The notes: generated by a model from the sequence alone, not told the origin. A stretch of 64,000 nt of DNA from Pseudomonadota bacterium (GCA_023394965.1 JAEWZX010000019.1:62001-126000); one strand, 5' to 3'. Numbered from the stretch's first letter, positions 52,357 to 62,170 are shown. Made by a program: numbers and translations.

Positions 52357-54474
52357 TTATTCGGCGTCCTTGCCGATCTCGCGGTTGAGATAGGCCAGCA
52401 GCAGTGCCGCCCGCTTGGCGTCTTCTTCATGGTCCGACCCCACCGAATGGCCGCCTTCGCGATATTCGTGGTAATAGAAGGTCTGGCCCCAGGCTTCGTG
52501 CTTGGCCGCAGCCTTGCGGGCATGGCCGGGGTGCACGCGGTCGTCCAGCGTGGACAGGTAATAGAAGGCGGCCGGCACGCCTTTGTCCTTGCTCATGTTC
52601 TGATAGGGCGACCATGCTTTCATGAAAGCCCAGTCGGCGGGCACGTCGGGATTGCCATATTCGGCCATCCACGATGCCCCGGCCAGCAGCTTGTTGTACC
52701 GGCGCATGTCGATCAGCGGGCTGCCGCTGATGATCGCGCCATACAGATCGGGCCGCTGGTTGGCGACCGCGCCGACCAGTACGCCGCCGTTTGACCGGCC
52801 CGATGCGGCGATATGGCCCGGCGTCGTCAGGCGGCTGGCCACCAGATCATCGGCCACGGCATGAAAATCGTCGAAGCTGTTCTGGCGCTTTTCGCGCAGC
52901 GCATCTTCGTGCCAGCGCGGGCCGTATTCGCCGCCGCCGCGAATATTGGCGAGGACATAGGCATTGCCGCTTTCCACCCAGAACAGGCCCAGCGGGCCGC
53001 TGCGATACGGTTCGGCGGTGAGATATTTGGGCGTCTGCGCCGCGCGGAACCCGCCATAGGCATGGATCAGCGTGGGCAGCGGGCCTTCGACACCCTTGGG
53101 CCGGACCAGGTAATAGGGCACCTTGGTGCCATCTTTGGACGTCGCGAATTTCTGTTCGACGGTGAACTTGCCCGCATCGAACTGCGCCGGTTCGCTGGCG
53201 ATGGCCACCGGTTCGCCTTCGCTCGGCACGGCATAGAGCGTGGGCGGGGTCAGCATGCTTTCCACCGTGACGAAGGCGGTATCGCCCTTGCCGCTGGTTT
53301 CGGCGATCTGAACCGTGCTGTTGGCGGGCAGATCCATCGCCCGCTGCGTCCAGCCGGATGCGGCCGGGGTCAGTTCGATCAGCTTGCCCGACACATCGTC
53401 CAGCACCTTGACCCACAGCTTGTTTTCCGACGCCGCGACTTCTTCGATCGCCTGCGTCTTGCTGGGGCGGAATACGGCGAACGGGGCAGGCTTCGCACCT
53501 TTCAGCACCGCGTCGAGCGACCAGGCCACCAGCGCGCCGGGCTGTTCGGTGCGCCTGGCGGTCTTGAGCGCGGAATTGAGCTTGGCAATGACCATGCCGC
53601 CCAGCACCGCTTCGAATTCGGCATCTTCGGGCAGCGGCAGGGGGATGGTGCTGCCGTCATCCTTCACCAGCGAAATGCGGTTGGTCCAGAAACTGGGGCT
53701 GCGATTGACGAACCGCCAGCGGGTTTCCCCGTCCAGTACGGAAAAACCGGACGCGCTGATATCGGCCTGCTCGCCTTCTGCGATCTGGCGCGCGGCGGAA
53801 AACTCCGTCCCGCGCTGCCACAGCTTGACCAGCCGCGGATAACCGGAATCGGTCAGCGAACCGGCGCCTTCGTCGGTGCCGACGAACAGCGTATCCCTGT
53901 CGTACCAGGCGACATTCGATTTGGCTTCGGGCAGGGTAAAGCCGCCTTCCACGAAACCGCCGGTCGTGATGTCGAATTCGCGCACCACATCGGCATCGGT
54001 GCCGCCGGGGCTCAGCGAAATCAGGCAGCGGGTATATTCGGGGGCAAGGCAGTTGGCGCCGTGCCAGATCCAGCTTTCGCCTTCATCGCGGCCCAGCCTG
54101 TCGACATCGATCAGCGTGCGCCATTCGGGCGTGCCGGCCATGTAACTGTCGAGCGGGGCGATGCGCCACAGCCCGCGCGGATTATCCGCATCGCGCCACA
54201 GATTGGTGACCATATCGCCCATGATCGCATCGGGCAGCGCGATCTGGCGCGTGTCGTCCAGGATCTGCTTGGCCCAGGCCTTGGCCAGCGGATATTCGGG
54301 CTGAACCGTCAGCACCGCTTCCGTATCGGCATTCCACTGATCGACCTTGGCCAGCGCGCGTTCGCCCTGGATTTCCTCCAGCCAGATATACGGATCGTCC
54401 GCATCAGTATCCTGCGCGGCGACAGCCGTGGAACCGAATGCGAGTGCGGCGGCGAGCGCCCAGCGTGCGACCAT
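52357..54474 (-). CDS. secreted prolyl oligopeptidase-family (S9) peptidase
   Basis: Serine peptidase of 705 residues with a signal peptide ending AVAA-Q, so likely periplasmic. An N-terminal beta-propeller precedes the alpha/beta-hydrolase domain, with the nucleophile S561 in ASGRSNGGVLVGA, and IRGGGEYGPRWHEDALREKRQNSFDDFHAVADDLV upstream. The catalytic Asp should lie around YLSTLDDRVHPGH and the His in YREGGHSVGSDHEED. The N-terminal DDPYIWLEEIQGERALAKV is the classical S9A start. It is the third exported peptidase-like gene in the window. Confidence 0.93.
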   Translation of the reverse strand: MVARWALAAALAFGSTAVAAQDTDADDPYIWLEEIQGERALAKVDQWNADTEAVLTVQPEYPLAKAWAKQILDDTRQIALPDAIMGDMVTNLWRDADNPRGLWRIAPLDSYMAGTPEWRTLIDVDRLGRDEGESWIWHGANCLAPEYTRCLISLSPGGTDADVVREFDITTGGFVEGGFTLPEAKSNVAWYDRDTLFVGTDEGAGSLTDSGYPRLVKLWQRGTEFSAARQIAEGEQADISASGFSVLDGETRWRFVNRSPSFWTNRISLVKDDGSTIPLPLPEDAEFEAVLGGMVIAKLNSALKTARRTEQPGALVAWSLDAVLKGAKPAPFAVFRPSKTQAIEEVAASENKLWVKVLDDVSGKLIELTPAASGWTQRAMDLPANSTVQIAETSGKGDTAFVTVESMLTPPTLYAVPSEGEPVAIASEPAQFDAGKFTVEQKFATSKDGTKVPYYLVRPKGVEGPLPTLIHAYGGFRAAQTPKYLTAEPYRSGPLGLFWVESGNAYVLANIRGGGEYGPRWHEDALREKRQNSFDDFHAVADDLVASRLTTPGHIAASGRSNGGVLVGAVANQRPDLYGAIISGSPLIDMRRYNKLLAGASWMAEYGNPDVPADWAFMKAWSPYQNMSKDKGVPAAFYYLSTLDDRVHPGHARKAAAKHEAWGQTFYYHEYREGGHSVGSDHEEDAKRAALLLAYLNREIGKDAE

Positions 54475-54495
54475 GATTATTCCCCTCGTATCTTC

Positions 54496-55482
54496 TCAGA
54501 CCCGGCCCAGATCGCCCTTGCCGATCGTGCCGCTGGCCATTTCCAGCATCCGGTCGAGGCTCTGCTTGGCTTGCAGGCGCAGGCCTTCCTCGATCTCGAT
54601 CCGCGGTTCCAGATCGCGCAGGCAGGCGTACATCTTCTCCATCGTGTTGAGCGCCATGTACGGGCAGATGTTGCACGAACAATTGCCGTCCGCACCGGGC
54701 GCGCTGATGAAGGTCTTTTCGGGCAGCGCCTTTTCCATCTGGTGGATGATATGCGGTTCGGTCGCCACGATCAGCGTGTCGCCTTCGAAAGTCTGCGCGA
54801 ATTGCAGAATGCCGCTGGTCGACCCGACGTAATCGGCATGGTCGACGATGGTCGGCGGGCATTCGGGGTGGGCGGCCACCGGGGCATCGGGATGCTGCGC
54901 CTTGAGCTTCAGCAGCTCGGTTTCGCTGAAGGCTTCGTGGACGATGCACACGCCCGGCCACAGCAGCATTTCGCGGTTGAACTTGCGGCTCATATATCCG
55001 CCCAGATGCCGGTCGGGGCCGAAGATGATCTTCTGGTCTTCCGGGATCTGGCTGATGATCGTTTCGGCGCTGGAACTGGTGACGATGACGTCGGACAGCG
55101 CCTTCACCTCGGTCGAACAGTTGATGTAAGTCAGCGCGATGTGATCGGGGTGCGCTTCGCGGAAGGCCTTGAACTTTTCGGGCGGGCAGCTGTCTTCCAG
55201 GCTGCAGCCCGCATCCATATCGGGCAGGACCACGATTTTTTCCGGGCTCAGGATCTTGGCAGTATCGGCCATGAACTTGACGCCGCAGAATACGATTACA
55301 TCGGCATCGGTATCGGCCGCCTTGCGCGACAGTTCCAGACTGTCACCCACGAAATCGGCGATGTCCTGGATATCGGCGGTCTGGTAATAATGCGCGAGGA
55401 TGATGGCGTTCTTCTCCTTGCGGAGGCGATCGATTTCGGCGAGCAAATCCTGTCCGGTCGGCAGGTCGGTCTGAGCGTTCAT
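54496..55482 (-). CDS. nadA: quinolinate synthase
   Basis: Condenses iminoaspartate with dihydroxyacetone phosphate to quinolinate in NAD synthesis; a 4Fe-4S enzyme of 328 residues. Motifs: AIILAHYYQTADIQDIADFVGDSL, VIVFCGVKFMADTAKIL (first Cys), GPDRHLGGY, HPECPPTIVDHADYVGSTSG (Cys), ATEPHIIHQM and DGNCSCNICPYMALNT (Cys). nadB and nadC, usual partners, are not in this window. The chosen ATG excludes 41 upstream codons with no homology. Confidence 0.95.
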   Translation of the reverse strand: MNAQTDLPTGQDLLAEIDRLRKEKNAIILAHYYQTADIQDIADFVGDSLELSRKAADTDADVIVFCGVKFMADTAKILSPEKIVVLPDMDAGCSLEDSCPPEKFKAFREAHPDHIALTYINCSTEVKALSDVIVTSSSAETIISQIPEDQKIIFGPDRHLGGYMSRKFNREMLLWPGVCIVHEAFSETELLKLKAQHPDAPVAAHPECPPTIVDHADYVGSTSGILQFAQTFEGDTLIVATEPHIIHQMEKALPEKTFISAPGADGNCSCNICPYMALNTMEKMYACLRDLEPRIEIEEGLRLQAKQSLDRMLEMASGTIGKGDLGRV

Positions 55483-55644
55483 TGCGTGTCCCGTTAATCC
55501 TGATGGGGGCTCTATAGACGGTACGGTCAGGAAGGCGAGGGCGTTCCGGCCGTAACATGGCGAAATCGGACGGGGTGGCGCGCCAATCGAGCGGGTGATT
55601 GACAAGGCTTTCAGTGTTCGGCGGCATATGCGCCGGTCACGCTG

Positions 55645-56325
55645 TCAGCCCGCTTCCCCGTCGAAACGGACGTTTACCGTGACATTGCCATAGCCTGCGA
55701 CCTGCAGCGGAATCGCCAGATTCTGCCGCACCGCTTCCTTCGCCGCAGTGCGCGCAAGTGCCAGAACTTCGGGGTTTTTTGCGAATTCGGCGGCCTTGCG
55801 CTCGGCCTGGCGGGAGTTGTTCCGCGCCAGATCCGCGCTGGCATCCCGGCTCACATAAGTGCCTTCGGTAAAGGTCTTCTGCGCCGCTTCGTCCAGATTG
55901 GGCCGCGATATCCGCAAGGGCGGCAAAATCACCGTCAAAGTGTCATTCCCATCATTCCACGCGAACCGATCGCGGTCCATCGTCGACAGATCCAGACGGT
56001 ATTCGACGGTCGCCGGAATGATCGCCGCCTGCCTGCTCTTGAGCAGATCTACGCCCATGATTCCGCGGCGATCCTCGCTTTCCGCCACCACTTCGAACCG
56101 GCTGGAAAAGACCGTCAGCGAATTCTGTTTTTCGAATGCCAGCATGGCGCTGCCGACCGGATCGCCTTCCTCCTGATAGAAGAACGCGCGCCAGCCAAGC
56201 CAGGCCACCGCTGCGATCAGCACGATCACGATCAGCCACGGAACCGCCTGCGTGCGCGCAAGCGACTGTTCGCGCTTCACTTCGGGTTGAACGGTGGATG
56301 TGCGGGTCTTCAGATCGTCTGCCAT
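55645..56325 (-). CDS. DUF4230 membrane-anchored protein
   Basis: 226 residues. One N-terminal transmembrane helix (AVPWLIVIVLIAAVAWLGWRAFF) and a large outward soluble domain with SRFEVVAESEDRRGIMGV, EYRLDLSTM and the C-terminal helical AARTAAKEAVRQNL. The function of the family is unknown. It overlaps the MBL hydrolase by 16 bases and lies downstream of it on the same strand. Confidence 0.82.
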   Translation of the reverse strand: MADDLKTRTSTVQPEVKREQSLARTQAVPWLIVIVLIAAVAWLGWRAFFYQEEGDPVGSAMLAFEKQNSLTVFSSRFEVVAESEDRRGIMGVDLLKSRQAAIIPATVEYRLDLSTMDRDRFAWNDGNDTLTVILPPLRISRPNLDEAAQKTFTEGTYVSRDASADLARNNSRQAERKAAEFAKNPEVLALARTAAKEAVRQNLAIPLQVAGYGNVTVNVRFDGEAG

Positions 56326-57182
56326 ATATCGCCAGAACGGGCGACGAGGCCGCGCTGTTCCAGATCGAGCAGGTGCGCCGTAACCGACATCTCCGCTGCC
56401 TTGAACAGTTTGGGATTGAGACCCTTGTACATTTTCGTAACAAATTCAGCGGCCTGATGCGGGCCGTCGCTCAGGTGCCGAACTATCTGATTTTCACGCT
56501 GGCGGCGGTGTCCGATCATTCCGCGTACCAGCTGGCGCGGCTTTTCAACCGCCTCGCCATGGGCAGGATAAAAGACGGTGTCGCTCCGGCCATAAAGCTT
56601 TTCCAGGCTCTTCATGTAATCGCCCATATTGCCATCGGGCGGGATCACCACGCTGGTGGACCAACCCATCACATGGTCGCCGGTAAACAGCGCGCCGCTT
56701 TCTTCCAGTGCGAAACACAGATGGTTCGACACGTGCCCCGGCGTGGCAACAGCGGTCAGCGTCCAGCCGGGTCCGGTCATCTGTTCCCCGTCTTCCATGA
56801 CCCTGTCGGGTTCATAGGTCCGGTCGAACGACGCATCGGCGCGCGGCCCGCTGTCGTCCAGCACCAGCGGCGCGCAGCCGACGATTGGCGCGCCGGTGCG
56901 GGCCGCAAGCGTTTTCGCGGCCGGCGAATGATCGCGGTGCGTATGCGTGCACATGATTGCGCAGACATGTTCTTCGCCGATCGCTGCATCCAGCGCAAGC
57001 AGGTGCGCCGCTTCGTCCGGTCCGGGATCGATAACTGCGCAGCCATCGCCCAGACCGACGATATAGGTCTGGGTCCCGGTGTAGGTATAAGGCGAAGGGT
57101 TGGGGGCCAGCACACGGCGCACGAGCGGTTCGAGTTGCATCGCCTTGCCGGTCGGCCACGGTTTGGGAGGAGGTCCAGCCAT
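56310..57182 (-). CDS. MBL-fold metallo-hydrolase
   Basis: Metallo-beta-lactamase-fold hydrolase of 290 residues, of the LACTB2/glyoxalase-II-like branch. The HxHxDH motif reads MCTHTHRDHSPAA; a later metal ligand lies in TPGHVSNHLCF, an Asp in LFTGDHVMGWSTSVV, and a His in FYPAHGEAVEKPRQLV. A C-terminal winged-helix-like region (EMSVTAHLLDLEQRGLV) follows, as in the LACTB2 group. Substrate unknown. The start is placed at MAGPPPKPW; MQLEP 14 codons later, with AAGGCG before it, is an equally good start. Confidence 0.87.
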   Translation of the reverse strand: MAGPPPKPWPTGKAMQLEPLVRRVLAPNPSPYTYTGTQTYIVGLGDGCAVIDPGPDEAAHLLALDAAIGEEHVCAIMCTHTHRDHSPAAKTLAARTGAPIVGCAPLVLDDSGPRADASFDRTYEPDRVMEDGEQMTGPGWTLTAVATPGHVSNHLCFALEESGALFTGDHVMGWSTSVVIPPDGNMGDYMKSLEKLYGRSDTVFYPAHGEAVEKPRQLVRGMIGHRRQRENQIVRHLSDGPHQAAEFVTKMYKGLNPKLFKAAEMSVTAHLLDLEQRGLVARSGDIWQTI

Positions 57183-57244
57183 GCACTTGCATATGGGGAC
57201 TGGGCTGCGCCATGTCACGTGCAGCCTTATGCAAGGGAGATAGC

Positions 57245-58708
57245 ATGGCAGATCGCATCCTTGTCCTCGATGCCGGGACTACTTCGACCCGCGCGATGAT
57301 CTTCGCTTCGGACGGGACGATGGAAGCGGTCGCGCAGGCCGAGGTGACGCAATTCTATCCGCAGCCTGGCTGGGTGGAACACGATGCAGCGGAAATCTGG
57401 GAAAAGACTCTGGCTTGCGCGCAGCAGGTCGTGGGGCAGGATGCCGCGCGTATCGCGGCCATTGGAATAACCAACCAGCGTGAAACCGTGGTGGCATGGG
57501 ACCGCAATTCGGGCGAACCGCTTGCCCGTGCCATCGTTTGGCAGGATCGCCGTACGGCAGACATTTGCATGGGGTTGAAGGAGCTTGGCCATGAGGCCGA
57601 GGTGCAGAAGCGGACCGGCCTGCTGCTGGACCCGTATTTCTCCGGCACCAAGATGCGCTGGATGCTGGACCATGACGACAGGGTTCGCGACGCTGCAGAG
57701 AATGGATCGCTTGCGTTCGGCACCATCGAAAGCTGGCTGGTCTTCAAGCTGTCGGGCGGCGCTCATATCAGCGATGCCAGCAACGCCAGCCGTACACTGC
57801 TGCTATCATTGGACGGTGCGCAGTTTGCCGAGGATCTGTGCGAACTGTTCGGTGTGCCACACAAGGCCTTGCCCGACGTGGTGGACACCCATGGCAGTCT
57901 GGCAGAATGCGATCGACAGTGGCTGGGGGCGGCCATTCCGATTTGCGGCCTTGCAGGGGACCAGCAATCGGCAACCGTGGGGCAGGGTTGCCTTTCCTTC
58001 GGCGAAACCAAGGCGACTTTCGGCACAGGTGCTTTCGTGCTGACCAACAAGGGACAGGATATACCGCGCTCCGACCACCGCCTTCTTGGTACGGTTCTGC
58101 ATCAGGGCAATGGACAGCGCACTTATGCCATTGAAGGTTCGTGCTTTGTTGCCGGAAGCCTTGTTCAGTATCTGCGGGACCAACTTGGCCTTATCGGCAG
58201 CGCGGCGGAAACCGAGGAACTTGCGCGATCGATCGAGAATAGTGGCGAAGTGGTTATCGTGCCTGCGCTGGCCGGCCTTGGCGCACCGCATTGGAAGCCT
58301 GATGCGCGCGGCGTTATTTCCGGGCTCAGCTTTGCGAGTGGGCGGGCTCAGATCGCACGGGCCGCCCTCGAAGCGATGGCGCATCAGACTCACGATCTGG
58401 CCAACGCCTTCTCTGCCGACGGAGCGCCGTGGTCGAAACTGAAAATCGATGGTGGGATGAGCTCGAACGACTGGATGGCGCAGGATCTTGCCGACATTCT
58501 CGATATCGAAGTGGAGCGCCCCGATTTCATCGAGACCACGGCTTTGGGTGCCGCGATTCTCGCTGCCGTTGGTTGTGGTATGTATCCGAGCCTTCAAACT
58601 GCCGCCGTGGCGATGCGCAGCGATACGACGGCATTTGTTCCAGCCATGGAAGGTGATGTGCGTCAGGCGCGCCTGACGCGCTATTCGAAAGCGCTGAGGG
58701 CTGCCTGA
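57245..58708 (+). CDS. glpK: glycerol kinase
   Basis: ATP-dependent kinase making glycerol 3-phosphate, 487 residues, FGGY family. Motifs: VLDAGTTSTRAMIF at the N-terminus, GWVEHDAAEIW, AIGITNQRETVVAWD, LLDPYFSGTKMRWMLD, GLAGDQQSATVGQGCLSFGETKATFGTGAFVL and LKIDGGMSSNDWMAQDLADIL. AAGGGAG lies 6 bases before the ATG. No glpF or glpD is adjacent. It runs tail to tail with rcdA with no gap. Confidence 0.96.
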   Translation: MADRILVLDAGTTSTRAMIFASDGTMEAVAQAEVTQFYPQPGWVEHDAAEIWEKTLACAQQVVGQDAARIAAIGITNQRETVVAWDRNSGEPLARAIVWQDRRTADICMGLKELGHEAEVQKRTGLLLDPYFSGTKMRWMLDHDDRVRDAAENGSLAFGTIESWLVFKLSGGAHISDASNASRTLLLSLDGAQFAEDLCELFGVPHKALPDVVDTHGSLAECDRQWLGAAIPICGLAGDQQSATVGQGCLSFGETKATFGTGAFVLTNKGQDIPRSDHRLLGTVLHQGNGQRTYAIEGSCFVAGSLVQYLRDQLGLIGSAAETEELARSIENSGEVVIVPALAGLGAPHWKPDARGVISGLSFASGRAQIARAALEAMAHQTHDLANAFSADGAPWSKLKIDGGMSSNDWMAQDLADILDIEVERPDFIETTALGAAILAAVGCGMYPSLQTAAVAMRSDTTAFVPAMEGDVRQARLTRYSKALRAA

Positions 58709-59164
58709 TCAGCCGCTGGCGAAAGCTCTGGCGATACGGCCTTGCAGCGATGCAACTGGCATATCCCCGGCGATCTTTTCTCTCCAATGGCGATCAAGCC
58801 TGGCCACACGTGCGTGCAACCGTTCGCTCTCTGCGATAAGGGCGCAGATAGGCGCTTCAAGACGAGCCAGATTTTCCGCGTCGGCTTCCCGCTCTTCGGG
58901 CAGGGCGCAGAAGTGCTCGAGCTGCTTGTCGGACAGTTCGCCGGCCATATGGGCGCGCTGGTTGAGAAGCCATGCGAGCACGTGCATCAGCCGGGTTGTC
59001 GTACGAAGGCCTTCGATCGACAGGGCAACGCGGGTCACGTCGTCGCCGTTCGCAGCATTGCTCTGCAGCCGAAGGTCGAAGGCCGCGCGGACATCGTCCG
59101 AAAGCAGCAGCGCTTGCGTGTAGAGATCTTCGATGATCTCGCGGTTGATGTTGCGGCCGGTCAT
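58709..59164 (-). CDS. rcdA: RcdA/DUF1465 family proteolysis adaptor
   Basis: 151 residues, all-helical. The Caulobacter relative RcdA belongs to this family and helps deliver CtrA and other proteins to ClpXP during the cell cycle. YTQALLLSDDVRAAFDLRLQSNA and ALSIEGLRTTTRLMHVLAWLLNQRAHMAGELSD are the recognisable core. The start is at MTGRNINRE; an open upstream extension has no support. The CtrA-ClpXP context would fit the alphaproteobacterial host, but the exact role here is inferred. Confidence 0.85.
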   Translation of the reverse strand: MTGRNINREIIEDLYTQALLLSDDVRAAFDLRLQSNAANGDDVTRVALSIEGLRTTTRLMHVLAWLLNQRAHMAGELSDKQLEHFCALPEEREADAENLARLEAPICALIAESERLHARVARLDRHWREKIAGDMPVASLQGRIARAFASG

Positions 59165-59251
59165 TATAGCAGCCGTTGTAACGCTATGTGTTTGACCTCT
59201 CCAGCGCGTTAACTGCACTTGTTTCGGGCCTGAACCGGCCTCTCCGCAGCA

Positions 59252-59461
59252 TCAGGCGATTATGTCGGGAAGCAGGACGTCTTCGATTGCTGCGATACGG
59301 TCTTTCAGAGCCAGCTTGCGCTTTTTCAATCTGGCCATTTGCAGTTGATCGATAAAGCCGCGCTGGTCGCCTGCTTCGATCAGCGCGGCTATCGCGACGT
59401 CGAGATCGCGATGCTCGCTGCGGAGCAGTGCCAGCCTCTTTCGTAGTTCCTGTTCGTTCAC
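59252..59461 (-). CDS. small DUF465 (YdcH) coiled-coil protein
   Basis: 69 residues from a GTG preceded by GGGAAGG at five bases. The sequence (NEQELRKRLALLRSEHRDLDVAIAALIE, then QLQMARLKKRKLALKDRIAAIEDVLLPDII) is a short helical hairpin or coiled coil of the DUF465 family, whose function is unknown. It diverges from a second DUF465 gene, with a 165-base shared promoter region. A longer upstream frame is open but looks non-coding. Confidence 0.8.
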   Translation of the reverse strand: MNEQELRKRLALLRSEHRDLDVAIAALIEAGDQRGFIDQLQMARLKKRKLALKDRIAAIEDVLLPDIIA

Positions 59462-59626
59462 CACGACCTTCCCGGACAATCGCCCCAATCGACCGCCTCG
59501 CCGCATGCCCGCATGATGCCGCTTTGTAAATCGGCAATCCTGTGGTTTGATGCTCTTCCAGCGGCTCGTTCCGCGAAAGCATACGAGTCGCTCCTGAGGT
59601 CGCATAACCGTCAAGGAGACAACCCG

Positions 59627-59782
59627 ATGCAATCATCACATGTCGACGCGCTCAAAGCCAAGCATGCCGGGCTCGAGGCCCGCCTGCACGAGGAACAGGT
59701 CCGGCCTGCTCCCGACATCGCGATGATTCAGCAGATCAAGAAGCAGAAGCTTCGGATCAAGGAAGAAATCGCTTCCTGCTGA
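59627..59782 (+). CDS. second small DUF465 coiled-coil protein
   Basis: 51 residues, SSHVDALKAKHAGLEARLHEEQ followed by the family signature IQQIKKQKLRIKEEI near the end. AAGGAG lies 8 bases before the ATG. It is a paralogue of the divergent gene, not of identical sequence. Function unknown. Confidence 0.82.
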   Translation: MQSSHVDALKAKHAGLEARLHEEQVRPAPDIAMIQQIKKQKLRIKEEIASC

Positions 59783-59853
59783 CATCGACCAAAAAGGAGC
59801 GGGGCCACGTGTCCCGCTTCCGCCTGTCGACATATTTGCTATAGGCTGTGGCC

Positions 59854-62124
59854 ATGTCAGCTGCAGCGTCCGCCCGCCAGATCCTAACACGCCTTCACGA
59901 GATCATGGCCGGGCGCACCCACGCTCAGCACAAGCTCGATCGTGTTGTCGAAATCATCGCGGAAAGCCTGTCGAGCGAGGTGTGCTCGATTTACCTGCTC
60001 CGCGAAGGGGCTCTGGAGCTTTACGCCACGCAGGGTCTCAACCCGGAGGCCGTCCACCTGACGCGGCTGGCTGTCGGTGAGGGGCTTACGGGGACCATCG
60101 CCAAGAATATCGAAACGCTGAATCTGGCGGAAGCCAAGGCTCACCCAGATTTTGCCTATCGCCCTGAAACGGGTGAAGAAAAATTCCACTCCTTCGCCGG
60201 AGTACCGATTGTCTATCGGGAACGGGCGGTGGGCGTGTTGTGCGTGCAACACGTCGATCCGCGCCGCTACGAGGATGTCGAAATCGAGGCTTTGCAGACC
60301 ACCGCCATGGTGCTGTCGGAACTGATAGCGCATAAGGAGCTGGTCGATGACGAAGAGCAGATCGACCTCGAGATAGCGCATGTCGAGAACGATGTTCTAG
60401 AGGGCCTGACTCTGGTGAAAGGCCTGGCCGCCGGAAAGGCGGTATTCCACCAGCCCCGGATCGAAATAGATCAGGTGGTGGCCGAAGATATCGAGGCCGA
60501 ACGCCAGCGCGTCTATCGCGCCTTCGACAAGATGCGCGATCAGATCGACACGCTGGGGAAGGAAGCCGAATTCGGCAAGGGCGGTGAGCATGTCGAAGTG
60601 CTCGAAACTTATAAGATGTTCGCCTATGACGAGGGCTGGAGCCGCCGCATCAATGAAGCGATCGACAGCGGCCTGACCGCCGAGGCAGCGATAGAGCGCG
60701 TTCAGCAACGCACGCGCATGCGCATGCGGGAAATCGACGATCCGCTGCTTGCTGATCGCATGCACGATCTGGAAGACCTTTCGAACCGACTGCTGCGGAT
60801 CGTATCCGGTCAACTCGGCACTGCCGCCACGCAGGGGCTTCGGCGCGATGCAATCCTGTTCGCTCGCAATCTCGGTCCGGCGGAACTGCTCGAATACGAT
60901 CGGCGGCGCCTGAAAGGGGTCGTGTTGGATGAAGGCTCGCTGACCGCGCATGTGGTGATTGTGGCGCGGGCGATGGGCGTGCCCGTGCTGGGCCGCGCAA
61001 CAGGCATTCGTTCACGCGTGGCCGAAGGTGACGAGGTGATCCTGGATGCCGACCACGGAAGGGTTACCCTGCGGCCAAACCAGCAGGTTTTGGAAGCATT
61101 CGAGACGCGTTTCGCCAAGACACGTGAAAAGCAGGCCACCTATGCCGAGCTTCGCGACGTTGAACCCTTTACCCGCGATGGCACGCGGATTGCGGTGATG
61201 ATAAATGCGGGCCTGCGCGACGATATGAGTGCGCTGGCGATGAGCGGCGCGGACGGGGTAGGCCTGTTCCGCACCGAGTTTCAGTTCCTCGTATCCTCCA
61301 CCCTGCCTCAGCGTGAACGGCAGATGCGGCTGTATCGCGACGTGCTCGATGCCGCGGGGGACAAGCCGGTCATCTTTCGCACCGTCGACATCGGCGGTGA
61401 CAAGGCGGTTCCCTATCTTGCAAATGCAGTGGCCGAGCGGGATGAGAATCCGGCGATGGGCTGGCGCGCGTTGCGCCTCTCGCTCGAGCGTGAAGGCCTG
61501 CTGAAAGTTCAGGCCCGAGCTTTACTCGAAGCGGCAGCCGGTCGACCGCTTTCGGTGATGTTCCCCATGGTCAGCGAACCGTGGGAATTCGATGCGGGCA
61601 AGCAAGTGTTCGAAAATCAGCTCAAATTCCTTCGCGACCGGCGCAAGCTGGTGCCTGAGACGATCGAATATGGCTGTATGCTCGAAGTGCCTGCGCTCGC
61701 CGATGTGCTGGATCTGCTGGCGCCAAAAATATCCTTCATGTCGGTCGGCACCAACGACCTCACGCAATTCCTGTTTGCCGCAGATCGCGCCAACCCGAAG
61801 CTGGCGGAGCGTTACGACTGGCTGAGCCCGGCAATTCTGAGGTATCTGGCCCGTGTTTCACAGTCATTGGTGGGCCACAATGTCAGACTGGGCGTGTGCG
61901 GTGAAATGGGCGGTCGCCGACTGGAAGCGCTGGCTCTGCTGGGCATCGGATATCGTCGCCTGTCGATCACGCCGGCTGCTGTCGGACCGATCAAGGAACT
62001 AATCCGCAAGGTCGACCTTGCGGAAATCACCGAACACATGAGCCGCCTGCTTGCCTCGCCGCCGGTTAGTATGCGTGCCGAACTGCAGAAATGGGCCAAC
62101 GAGCGAGATATTGAATTCGACTGA
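59854..62124 (+). CDS. ptsP: phosphoenolpyruvate-protein phosphotransferase, nitrogen type (EI-Ntr)
   Basis: First enzyme of the nitrogen phosphotransferase system, 756 residues. An N-terminal GAF domain (about 1-170: RILTRLHEIM-like start, FHSFAGVPIVYRERAVGVLCVQHVD) fits sensing of glutamine or another signal. It precedes the EI N-terminal region, the phosphohistidine domain (H366 in GSLTAHVVIVARAMGVP) and the C-terminal PEP-binding barrel (VGLFRTEFQFL, FRTVDIGGDKAVPYL, SVGTNDLTQFLFAADR, active-site C682 in VCGEMGGR). An in-frame GTG two codons upstream is an alternative start. Confidence 0.95.
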   Translation: MSAAASARQILTRLHEIMAGRTHAQHKLDRVVEIIAESLSSEVCSIYLLREGALELYATQGLNPEAVHLTRLAVGEGLTGTIAKNIETLNLAEAKAHPDFAYRPETGEEKFHSFAGVPIVYRERAVGVLCVQHVDPRRYEDVEIEALQTTAMVLSELIAHKELVDDEEQIDLEIAHVENDVLEGLTLVKGLAAGKAVFHQPRIEIDQVVAEDIEAERQRVYRAFDKMRDQIDTLGKEAEFGKGGEHVEVLETYKMFAYDEGWSRRINEAIDSGLTAEAAIERVQQRTRMRMREIDDPLLADRMHDLEDLSNRLLRIVSGQLGTAATQGLRRDAILFARNLGPAELLEYDRRRLKGVVLDEGSLTAHVVIVARAMGVPVLGRATGIRSRVAEGDEVILDADHGRVTLRPNQQVLEAFETRFAKTREKQATYAELRDVEPFTRDGTRIAVMINAGLRDDMSALAMSGADGVGLFRTEFQFLVSSTLPQRERQMRLYRDVLDAAGDKPVIFRTVDIGGDKAVPYLANAVAERDENPAMGWRALRLSLEREGLLKVQARALLEAAAGRPLSVMFPMVSEPWEFDAGKQVFENQLKFLRDRRKLVPETIEYGCMLEVPALADVLDLLAPKISFMSVGTNDLTQFLFAADRANPKLAERYDWLSPAILRYLARVSQSLVGHNVRLGVCGEMGGRRLEALALLGIGYRRLSITPAAVGPIKELIRKVDLAEITEHMSRLLASPPVSMRAELQKWANERDIEFD

Positions 62125-62170
62125 TTTCGTCGTGAAAGCGCCTCTTCTCGTCGGCGGCTAGAATGTGTGG

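Noticed and set aside
52813..55497. An 894-codon plus-strand frame across the S9 peptidase and nadA
   Set aside because: Antisense shadow of two well-supported genes; codon pattern and composition do not suggest protein.
59796..59820. Hairpin gagcgggg/cccgctt between the second DUF465 gene and ptsP
   Set aside because: Weak plus-strand terminator with no T run; T run only on the minus strand, where no gene ends.
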